Positions 24,237 through 35,700 of a DNA stretch of 64,000 nt are shown in pieces. The notes beneath the pieces are model-generated. The model saw only the letters and a program-made list of their open reading frames with translations. It searched no databases and was not told the DNA's origin. The translations under genes were made by a program, and so were the position numbers. This DNA comes from Hydractinia symbiolongicarpus (taxonomy: Eukaryota; Cnidaria; Hydrozoa; Anthoathecata; Hydractiniidae): NCBI RefSeq assembly GCF_029227915.1, contig NC_079879.1, positions 24,676,001-24,740,000 of the forward strand, in the 5' to 3' direction. Position 1 is the first letter of the stretch. Each line of letters opens with the position of its first letter.

Positions 24237-26741
24237 CGTTTCAATGCCAGGCATGAACGTTTTAAAAAACTGTAAGATGTAAAATGAAGATGTCGAGAAG
24301 AAACAATTACCCAGGGTCTCTTTTGTAAAATACCGAAGAAGAGTTTCGTTACACATTTACTACGCTCTATAGATGCTTTGTACCTGCTAAAATTAATTTG
24401 GGTATTTTTGGGTGTTTGTAAAGCCAAGTCTTGCAATAAAAGAAAACACAAATTTACTGACTTAATATCATAGAAACACTTAAAAAAGAACACATTATAA
24501 TTCTTAGTCTCAGTTATTTGTTAAAAATGTTGGCACAACTTTTAAAGTGGAGGTGCGGAGAAGTTTAGAAAAATTCTGAAGCTGAAACACCTGGTTGCAG
24601 CTATTGTTAATGAAAGAGAAAAAGAATAAAGATTTTTTGTTGAAACGCAAAAATATATACTTACTAAGAGTTTATTGTTCATAAAAAACAACTTATCAAA
24701 ATCATCCATGGAAATTTAACTCCAGAAAAAAAATTATAAAGATATAAGAACAAACAATAAAAATGGTCGTCATCTGCTTTTCTCCCTCTCTATAACCTTT
24801 GCCAGAATGAAACAAAACATCAGTTTCCTTTCTGCGACATTGAAATCATTTTGCAAATATTGCTTTTATTTTTTAATTTTAAAACAACAACACGCGAACA
24901 CTCTACCTCTTCTTCATGATGATTGATAAATACACCTGCTGGTAAAACAAGCTACAACATGACACACCTTCTGGAAAGGTGCTCAGAGTGAGGTGTAGGA
25001 GGAACATAAGTGGAAGAGAGAATTTGCAGTTGTTTCAATAGCAGTGGATTTAACTTATTTAATCTTATCCTTAAATCAATCGTTTTTAAATAACACAAGC
25101 CTTGGGATCAAGTTTAGGCCGTTCATAGATGACATTTTCTAGGGGATTAAGCTTGCCTGGTTTTTGGCAGACTATTTTATTTGGTGTATGTGGAAGGGGC
25201 GGCGGCGGCATGGGTATTGAGTGACAATTTCTAATTCTAATTACTTTCGAAATACTTGCTCAATTATTCTTCAAAATGCTTAGCTCTACCTATTCATGAC
25301 GTCACGAGTTTTTATACATTGCTTAAAATCATCATAGCAAATTTTCGTAAACAAATTTTTTTTTGATTTCTTAAGTGAAAAAATCTCGCATGCGGTTTGT
25401 TTTTATTCAAACATTTTGACAAGTATTTTCACCTTGTTAATCTGTTTTGCAAAATTTAAGTGCTTAAGCCGGAAAATATGTCATACGGCAACAACTAATA
25501 GAAACCAATATAGATCAAAATGTAATTAAACGCAATTTAAATACGTAATGAAATTTTTTTGGGTGTGGACGTTTTTCAGTGACATAGGAGGAGCCACCAT
25601 GGTTTATCCAGAGCACCGGAAAAAATTTCAAAAACATCACCATCGAGAATGCTAAAAAATAAACTCGTCCACATCGTTTTATGTACCTTAGATGTGTTCA
25701 TTTTTAAACGTCTTGTTATTTAGCAGTTTTGACATAAAATTAAGACACCCAAAAATACAGTGAAATACAGTGGTCTTTTTTGTCTTTTATCAACGATGAA
25801 GCGATTCTAGGATCGAGATTAGAAAACTTAGCGTAGATTAATTTGCCAATCGGCCGAAATGAGATTTTTTTGGCGTAGATTATTTTGATGAATTGAAAAT
25901 TTTATAGGGGTAAGGAAAAAGCCGCAAAATGCAACATCGTTTTTATTCATCATCGAATATTTTGACAAAAGTTTGAATTTGGCATGGATTTAAACTTACG
26001 TACTTTAACGAAACCCTTTAACCTCGTCAAACCTTCTTTTTCTTAAGGTATAGTATATTTCCCAAAGATCATGCATGGAAATAATAAAAAAGCCTTACGG
26101 GTCCAGAAGAATTAAAAAAAACCTTTATTTGATTTTTATTGTACATCTAATAGCGAATTCATTTCCTACATTTTGCATGTTAACTATATACGGTTATGTT
26201 ATCCATCAAATTTACCCCTAGACTCTTTACTCATCCTACGGTATTATAAAAGACAAACCGAGGTCCGGAGCAGAAGTGGGGACAACATTTTAAACTTGTA
26301 ACAAACCGTCAATAAAACTGCATCTACAAATACAAGGGTAATCTTGTTATCTGTAGTACGCGAAACCATTTAACCTTTTTGGAACACAAACAGAGCGGGG
26401 AAACATATATAAATACGAAAATAAATTAAAACTTTAAAACGTGCTTAACAATCAAACACCGAAGTTATTTTCTATATTCTCTTTTAAAAAAAGGAAAATT
26501 ATGTCGAAATGCCCTGGTCTCACTTGAAAGGTTATCGAAGCTTTTTAACAGTATGCAAAAATATGAACAAAACCATGGTAACACTACAATCATCATATCT
26601 ATACGGCATACAACATCACATATGCCGTACAACATATCACATCTATCAATAGTCCTAGCAAACAGATCATGTTTGTTTGACAGATTGCCATCGGTTTGCG
26701 GCTGATACCGGTTTTACGAACATTCTGAAAATTGAAATAAT
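24237..26741. other. Non-coding spacer downstream of SRRM1
   Basis: About 2.5 kb, AT-rich, at the 3' side of the minus-strand SRRM1 gene and so including its 3' UTR and poly(A) site. A minus-strand open frame at 24113-24493 overlaps a MITE and is not called. No other gene is supported. Confidence 0.4.
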
Positions 26742-29700
26742 TTAATCAGAACTTTCCGAGGAATCCTTCGCTTTGGCTTTCATGGATTTCAAAGCTCTTT
26801 CACGAAGTTGTTGTTCAGCGTCGGTTGCTTCTTCATTCTCATATTCATCTTCACTATTTTCGGAATCATCATCGTCCTGAAAAATGGTTAACAAGTTTAT
26901 GCACTGCCTGCCTGTATATCTTTTTTCGCTTTTACTTAAAAAACAAAAAAACAAAAATGGCTAAGACCAACAAGGCTGCACTTGACTCCATTGGTCAATT
27001 TCTCAAACTTTCCTAGTTTTTTAAAAGTTCGCACATCCGCACAAGACCTAACATATCTTTAACTCTTTCGAAATGGCCAATGCTTTATTTTTGCAGGTCC
27101 TTCTTAAAACCGTGTATATTAGGTACATACTAGGTAGCTTGGTACACTAATGCTAAGCACGAAACAATGAAGAGGTGTGGCAGGCATTTAATTGTTAGAG
27201 AAAGACACGCGGACTTACCTCATCTGAATAATTTCTTCGTTTCTTAGATTTCCTCTTTTTGGATTTGCTCGATTTATGTTTTTTATGCTTCTTTTTGGAA
27301 CTCTTTCGTCTTTTCCTTTCACGCTCTGGAGAACTTTCCTAAAGTAAAGTAATTACAGTAACAAGGTTGACTGGAGTTGAGTATTAAATCATTAGTGTTA
27401 AGAGGGGTTTGCCAGCGTGACCTTACAATGCCATGCGAAACACCTTTAACATTCCAAGTAATGAAGCTTTTAACAAAATCCACACGGACACATTACATCT
27501 TTATGTAAACAAAAAAAAATTGGAGGAACATTTAAAGCGAGTAGGTACTGAAACTGAAAATTTTCACTCGTCACAGAAATTTTTCAATAATAAAGCTTAT
27601 TCTTACTCGATCTTCACTCGCTAAATCATCCTCTTCCTTTTCTTCCCCACTACTCAACTGAGAGTCTTTTACTTCCTCTTCGTCACTTTCTTCGTTTCTA
27701 GCAGGCTTACGTGGTTCAGGCGATGGAGATCTAAATAAAAACTTTCCTCCATAGCATAAGTATAGCAGACGAAAAACAACAATACATTTTGTGTGACAAT
27801 ATTCAGTTGGCGAGAATCTCGTCTGTTGGAGATTCAAATACCTTTTGCTTAAATCTATTAAATTTTTCAATTGATTCAAATATAGTAAGGACTGTTATAG
27901 TGATCGTTATGGATACATCGGTTTTTCTTTTGTCTGCACACACACACAAGAGTTTACCTTGAAACACGTTTGGATAGCTTCTTGGTTGGAGAACGTGATT
28001 TTTTCTCACTTCGTTTCAACACCACTCTTCTTTTGTCGGGTAATTCTTCTTCTTCTTCGGAAGAACTTTCTTCTTTTCGAACAGGTTTTCTTTCCCGCTT
28101 TGGTTCTGATTCCTCCGTGTCTCTTCTGCGTCTTTTCACCGATTTGCTGGTTTCAAGTTCGTCATCTTCTGACGAAGTCTCTTGTTTTCTGCTTTCTCCT
28201 GTCTTCACTTTTTTTCTTGCCTGCCTTGTTTTGCCATCTGAATCGTCACTTTGTGTTTTATTCTTCTTTATTTCCACGCGTTTTCTTTGCGGACTGTCGT
28301 CTTCAGATTCATCCGAAGTTGCGTCATGTTTACTACGATGCGATCGAACCTCTTCCGAATCACGCCTTTTTCTTTCACTTCTCTTCATCGCCGGTTTATC
28401 GTCGCTATCGTCTTCGTCGGATCCGTGACGTGACTGTCGAACTTTCGTTTGTTTTTTCTCTTTTCTTTCGTTGTCTCCATCGCGTCTTTGAGCGTTTGAC
28501 TTATTTTTTCTCTCCTCTTCGGATTCCGAATCAGATGTTTCCTCCATTCGACGAGCAGCTTCTTCAAGCATTCTACGTCTCCTTTCTTTCGAGCGCTTTT
28601 TATCACGACCGGAGTCCGAGTCTGACTCCGGGCTTCGCTGTTGACGTTGTCTTCGCCGATGCTTCTCTCTTAAACTTTGCGATAGCTTTCTCTCTCTGTC
28701 GCGAGTTTCTTTTTCACGAATTTCTCTCTCACGGGCTTCACGTGCAATTTGCTCCTTTTTCCTCTCCCTCTCCCTTTCTTCACGTTCACGTTCTTTTCTA
28801 ATCTTAGCTTCCTCTTCGCGTTTTCTCCTCATCAAACGTCTTTTGCGCACTTCCGGTGACGTCGATTGTTCTTCAGAGCTGCTCCCCTTCCTCATTCGCT
28901 TTCTTCGTTGCGGAGAACGACTACCGCTTCTACGATCTGTTGCGCGTTTTCTCTTCGGAGAGGGAGAAAAAGAAAACGACCTCCTTTTATGTCTGTTATC
29001 TCTCCTCGGTGGGGACCCAGACGGCGATCTCTTTTTTCTATCCAACCCACCTCGCTTCTTCCTTCGAACATGCTCTTCCGGATCCGAGGACAGCGGTTCA
29101 TTTTTCTTGACAACAGGGGACTCCGATACACCTTTTTTATCAATTGGTTTGTCGCCTTCAGAATCTTCTGATTCCGACTGCTTACGTCTGTAAGTTCTGG
29201 TCTGCGTTTTATTCGACTTGGCATACTGTGGCGAACTTTCGTCGTCTTCTCGCATGAGACCTTCATCAGCAGGCTTGATTTTAACTGGCTCATCTGAATC
29301 CTCATTATCGTTGGGTTGCAACTAAAATATTACAGAAATGTCAACCACAATAAGCGTCTTTCTTTCCATTCGATCTGGATTAAAAATAGAGACCTATCTT
29401 TAATCCACATAGCGTCTAACATTTAACAAAAAAAACTTGCATAAACGACATACCTTGTTCGTATCGTTGCTATGACTTGGCGGAGGTGAAAGTGATGCAA
29501 CTTTGGTCAGTTCACGAAGGTTTTTATTGACTACTTTTGGAGAAGGCGACCTTGAATAGGACCTTCGACGTCTAAAAGAAAACAGGAGCACTTAATTCTA
29601 TAAAGCAAATAAATTCTATTTTCTTTATGTCTAAACTGCATGCGGAAATGCAATTTTGTTTTTTCTTTGTTCACTTGTGCCTGACTTCTAAGTCGAGTTT

Positions 29701-32700
29701 TTAGGACACTGAGGATGGGGGAGGGGGTATACCACCCCTATAGAATTTTAGGGACAAATGGTATGATTTTGAAACTTGACAAGGTAAGTTAGTAGGTTTT
29801 TACTGAAGTCATAGTAATCTATATTGCTTATTCACTTTTTAATATGTGAAGGACAAGTATTATTACATAAGAAGAGATTTTCTTAATAAAAATTAATTTT
29901 TATTCTAATTTCGAGAAATTTCCCAAACAGCTGCGACAAAATGTACAAAATTCACACTCTTGTCTTATAACCGGGAATAAAAATTTACTTCTCCTTCTCG
30001 TAATAAACCGATGCATAATCGGTTGTACAAGAACTTATACGCTACACAAAAAAGAAACTTTAATAGTACCTTCGTTTCGGTGATCTGGAAAAGGACCTTG
30101 AATAAGATCGGCGTCTTCGTCCATAAGAGTGTCGGCGTGAATGTCGACGAGGTGAGCGAGAGTATCGACGCAATGATCTTGAGCGCGATCGTCGTCGTGA
30201 ATGCGACTTGCGAGGCGACCGGGATCGGGATCGTCTCGGCGAAATGGATCTTGATCTTCTCATTGATCGCGATCTTGAACGTTTGGACTCTCTGACAGGG
30301 CTTGAAGAAGCACTTCTCGCTCGACTTTTAATGGGTTGAATTCTAAAGCTCTTGTCAGCTTCATCGTCACTAATTTCTGAATCGGAAGACATGTCAACTT
30401 TGTTGCCACTGTACACACGAGATATAATATCATGGATGGCCTTTCCGAACTTTTCGTCTCCCTCTTCAACTAAATGGAGATGGTCTTGAAAATAGTATGT
30501 AGTATTTAAGGTACCGTCTGGTTGTAGCCAATCCGCGTCTGGTTTCAAGTAGAAGAAGTTTCTTATATGTCCGCTCTTACATAATCGTTTCAAATATTTG
30601 TTAACTTTCAGGTTCTGTGTGCGACGATGACTTGGCTCTAAATCTCGCGGTAGAAGTCCAGTGAGAATAATCTTCGCGTTAGGTTTCGCTTCCTGAAACA
30701 TCATTGCGATAGACCCGATTCCATTGGCAATGTCTTTCGGACTATCCCGGTCAGTATTGTTGGTACCAACATGAATAACAACAGTTTGGGCATTTAACGG
30801 AATCTCTCCGTTTTCAACTCGCCAGAGCACATTTTGAGTTCGATCACCTCCTAGTCCAAAATTTAATGCTTTCAGAGGAGCGAAGTATTTATTCCAGATT
30901 GTAGGATATCGAGCAAGGCCTTGAATAATCGAGTCACCAATCAAAAGAAGGCTCGCGCTTGACGTTTTTGCTATTTCAACATGTTTTTCGTGTTCAGCAA
31001 ACCAGCCTGGCTTCTCTCTTCCGACTGGTGTGGCGGCTGGTGAGGTACAATAACCCACTAGAGATTGGCGGATCTGCTTTTGGTCGCGCATAGCTGGGCT
31101 TGTCAGCAATTCACTTTCTTTAATAGGACTTGGCGGTGACTAAATGCAAAAAACACTAGTAAACATTAGCACATGTAAACATACATATTTATTGTTCTTT
31201 CCTGAATTTTTCCCTAAAATCAGTATGATTATCACAGATCAGAAAAACAAAAGACAGTAGAAATTTACATGTTTCTTAAGGACTGAATAACGTTTATTTT
31301 GAACAAACTCAAACTTTTTAATTTCCTCATTTCCACTCCCAGAGAAAATAATCTAGTTTTTAAATAAAAAGACTCAAGAGAGTGCTAAAAGATAATACCA
31401 AAAAAATGAATAAAAAACTACAGGGGAAAACCAGTTTATCTAATGTTCATTAATCATGAAGCCATCCATTCATCTTTTATTGCATGGCGCCTGATATTTA
31501 AACCTAACCAGCCGTGCTAACATCAACAAAAGAAGATTCAAAACAGAGAAAACGTCAGTCGTGAAAAAACCGCCGTTATCGTTCTTTGAGCTATTCCACA
31601 AGTTTTTTTACGGTTTTCCAGGTTATCCTCTTGCTTAAATTAAAAATCTTAGATAATGAAGGGAGATACGATATGAACTTTTCTATTTATACTATAATAT
31701 AAGCAAACAAACAAACAAACACAACAAAACAAACGAATCCCATGCATTCGTTTTACAGAAAGATAATTTCTGCACTGTATACAGTAAAAACACTTACATC
31801 ACGTCTAGGTCTACTAGAATTTCTTGCAAGAATTCTGGCTTTGTCAATGTCTTTGGATGTGCTGTCCGCCTCTACAGATTGTGTCTTCTTCAAGCTGGCC
31901 TGTATGCGTTCAGTCTCTTGCTGGAAAAAAAAAAAGAATTTATAAGGATAGTCTGTAAGGTTCATTTATTTCAAGATTTCTTCATACTTGCTAAAAATTT
32001 TACATAAAATTTGACAGAACTGTCGTTTTAATGCAGTTGAATATGTTGTTCCATGGGATATGAAGATCACAATGTTATATAAAAAACGCAAAGAAAAAAT
32101 TATAATACTAACTATTTTTACTTGATTGAGATAAAATTCAGAATCATCAATTTTAACATTTTGTTAACCAATAAAATGTACCTTTCTCTGTCGAATTTCT
32201 TCTTTTTTCTTCTCTAAAAAGTCACTGGGGATGCCACCAATATTTTCCTGTGCACTTAGCAGGTGTTTCCATAATTCTCCAATAAAAATTCTTGCATTCT
32301 TACCATTCAAGAAACCAGTAATGGCAATTTGTAATTGTTTTGGGTCAGGATTCTAAATAATACACCCAACTTTAAAATTATGTAGCCACACAACCAAGAG
32401 GTTTTCATAAATTAAGAAAAAGAAATTAAAAGGAATGAATTGGTAAATATAGTATCTACCAAACTTTTAAATCCAAAATTCAGCATGTTATAAAGTTTAG
32501 AACAAAAATAACTCCTAGCCTTTCCAGAAATCTTACTTAATGCTAAGATATCCAAAAAATATTTATGCCTATTTTAAATGTTCTTTTGGGCTCAGGTAAA
32601 CATAAAAATATAATTAGGCCTTATTTCAGGTTCAATTCATAAAGGCATATAAAATCCAATTTCTTTTCAGTTGGCTGGACTAGTTTAATTGTACAAAATG

Positions 32701-35700
32701 ACGTCCAAGTTAAATTTTTAGCTTGATTTAGCGCGGAACACATGAATATATGATTTTATTTCCTTTGCAGTAGCAGGTTAATAAAAAAGCATTTGGAAAC
32801 AAAGATATTCTTCAAAAAGTCCAGTACTTTTAAGAAGTTTAACACTGACCTTTGATTCTTCAAGCAGTTGGAAAACATATTCAATAAGCACTTCATCTTC
32901 AATTCCACCAAGCAGTTGTGTTATTCTTTTTTGTATCCATGGCTTCACGACGTCAATATTTACTTTATCCATGTTAACCTGTTGGAAAAGGGGTAAACAA
33001 TTGTACAGATATATTTCGAACTACTTACATAAGACTGCTGGCTGATGAGAAGTTAAAAAAACATAAGGTAGGGCATGTCAATGAATGAATGTGTACCTTT
33101 TCTTCCAATGCAGGCTCAAATTTCATAGACTTCATCAGCTTTTTTTGTTTATTTGCAAACCTGGAATCTTGTTCAGAGGTGGTACCCTAAAGTTACAAGG
33201 GCATTTTTTACGAACACTTAAGTATACTCATGTTACAGTGCCATGCTATATATTTAAGTCAGCGCCAGCACTTCGATTGACCCAAATGTGAATGTTCTTC
33301 TCTTTATGTCAAACAAATATAAATTAAGTTTATATTAATGTTTATGATAATGTAAAATAACTAAATAAGTTTTGCCCGTTTCACAATAAACAGAAATCAA
33401 CTTAAGATGGCCTCAATTTTCTGTGAAAAAATGTTTATTACAAGTCTTTGTAGTGCAAAATAGCACAGTAAACTTTAGTGGCAAAAAAAGAATAAAATTA
33501 TATTGCAGTTTGATTACGAAATCAGCATGTGATGCAATCGTATGCTGATTTTTTATTAAAGTTTTGTTGTGCTGAATGTGAAGAAATTTAGGATATTGTG
33601 GAATGAAAGAACACTTGATGGTCAAAACTAGCACTAACAAGTAACCTGACTAGGGTATGTAAGTATTATTAGACATATTGATTATTCATCATTCATTGAT
33701 TATTCATCATCATTCTCGGCTTAACGTCCAATAAATTTAAATTTGCAAAAACATTTTCTTTACCCCTGTACACTGCACAGAGGCTTTGTTTTAGCGTAAG
33801 GAACACACAAAGTGCAAGTTCCAACAATGTACGGCAGGGAATTTCAACCCAAATACGAAGAAGTCGTAAGCAGACTCGTTAATTAAACTTTATTACTTGT
33901 GGGGCAAACAGATATTTAAATTAAATTAAATTACGGAAAGTCGAACGGCCGCTAATAATAATATTTAATAAACCTTATGTTCAATGAATCATAAAAATTA
34001 TTATCTAAAAGAATATTTCGTTATTAAAGAAGTTTTTTTTCTTATTAATTATATTATCTTTTAGGTATTTCAACTTAAATAATGCTGAATTTCTTTTAAA
34101 TTCTACAAAAGGCGACCTTACAAAGATCAAAATATTGTTGCATTTTTTTATAAAATCATTAAAATGAAACTCACAAAGCCTTAATATAGCCTGGTAACTG
34201 GTAAATGGTAGCAATTAAATTCACATTATCAACATTTGATAAAGACTGCTCACGTGCGATTTGTTGTGAGTTCAGTAAAAGAATGATCGTTTATATTTAA
34301 GGTTTATTTAATAAATTTTCTTTGTTATAAATACAATAATTTTTAATTGCAGCAACGTTTTGCGCGTGCGATGAATCGCACAGCTAAACAAACCTGCACA
34401 TGTGTGGGGGCGTGCGGTGCGACTGCACGCCTCTCACGGAATGGCCTGACAGTTTCCAACAGGTAGAAACTTTTCAATTAGTTTTTACTTTTTAACTAAA
34501 CACAAAAATTCATTTTATAACAGCAAATGCACAGGCAAGTTGTTCTTTAAAAAAATTTATAACAAGACCAAAAGTAACAAAAAAATGTGCCCATCAAAAA
34601 ATGTTTTAGAAGATTTTATTAAAAAATGGTATAGGGAAGAAAGTTTGTGCAATGTTGAAGCCTAAGTTTACAAAAATTCGTAAAATTCTTTCACAAGGTC
34701 AGGAAGATAATAAAAATTTTAAGGAATCTGTCTAAACTTTTGCCCAAAAGGAATCATAACCGCAAAATGTTTATTCCCCCCCTTCTTTTCAAAAGACTCA
34801 TTTTAACTTTCTACATGTGCACAGGTCTATACCAAATTTTGTTGTTTGTGGGTTCATCCTAATTTTAACTAGTCATTAATGTGCCAAAAATTCAGTAAAT
34901 TTGTAAAGGGTAGAGTTTTTTACTTTTACTTGTGCTGAAATCAATCTTTTAGGGGTCAGAATTACCAAATGATTTTTGGTTCTATTAATGATAGAGGTTA
35001 TATTAAATCTGGTTGCTGGTTGACTGACATGCTTCCTTTAAGCAAATATTGTAAAAAAATATTGTGAAAAGGTCGGACTGCTTATTTTCACAACTTATGA
35101 TGCTAAGTTGCTAGTTATAAACAAAAATTTCTGAACTAACACACTAGGTATATAGAGTCAATTTTTAAATATTTTTTTCACAGAAGCTAGCTTTAAATAT
35201 AGAAAATGGATTGTTGCAGTTTATTTAAAAGCTTTCTAGGTCAAATTGTACAGTGGCTCACAAGTGTTTATAGCACAAATCTACTCCATAAAACAAAAAA
35301 ATCAATGGCACAAAAAATGCACAAAAATTCATGGTACAAAAATGGTGCAGTACAAGAAAATTCCCATGGAAGGTTTAGACACGATGGTATTAATAGTATC
35401 AATTTATATATTGGAAATTTTATTGATAGCACAAAAAAGTTTAAAAGTGCATTTTCAGAACTTGAGCAGAAATCAATGTGCATATTTTACATAGCTAACG
35501 ACACAAATATTGGGGAAGATACCATCTATTATTTCCAGGAGGGGTCATGTCTGGGGATGTTTAGAGTATTTGATGCTCAGTTTGAGCTAGGCAGACCTAA
35601 TTAGGGTCAGCACTTTATCAGACAACTACCTATAACATTTAACAGCCCACACAGTGTGCCATTTCCCCAATCCCCCTCACATGATTAGGGTTAACCTGGG

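Noticed and set aside
24113-24493. 126-codon minus-strand ORF
   Set aside because: It overlaps a MITE and shows no domain; likely chance.
27959-29193. Long plus-strand open frames opposite SRRM1 (up to 280 codons)
   Set aside because: They mirror the Arg/Ser/Glu codon bias of the minus-strand RS exon and have no start context, domain or splice support.
30060-31109. A stand-alone PAF acetylhydrolase gene nested in SRRM1
   Set aside because: The frame runs in phase from the SRRM1 splice acceptor through the esterase into SR repeats and on to the next SRRM1 exon. A separate promoter or terminator is not visible. Kept only as an alternative to test.
35206-35604. 132-codon plus-strand ORF in SRRM1 intron 1
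   Set aside because: No family resemblance, no promoter or splice context; a chance frame or old repeat cannot be excluded.
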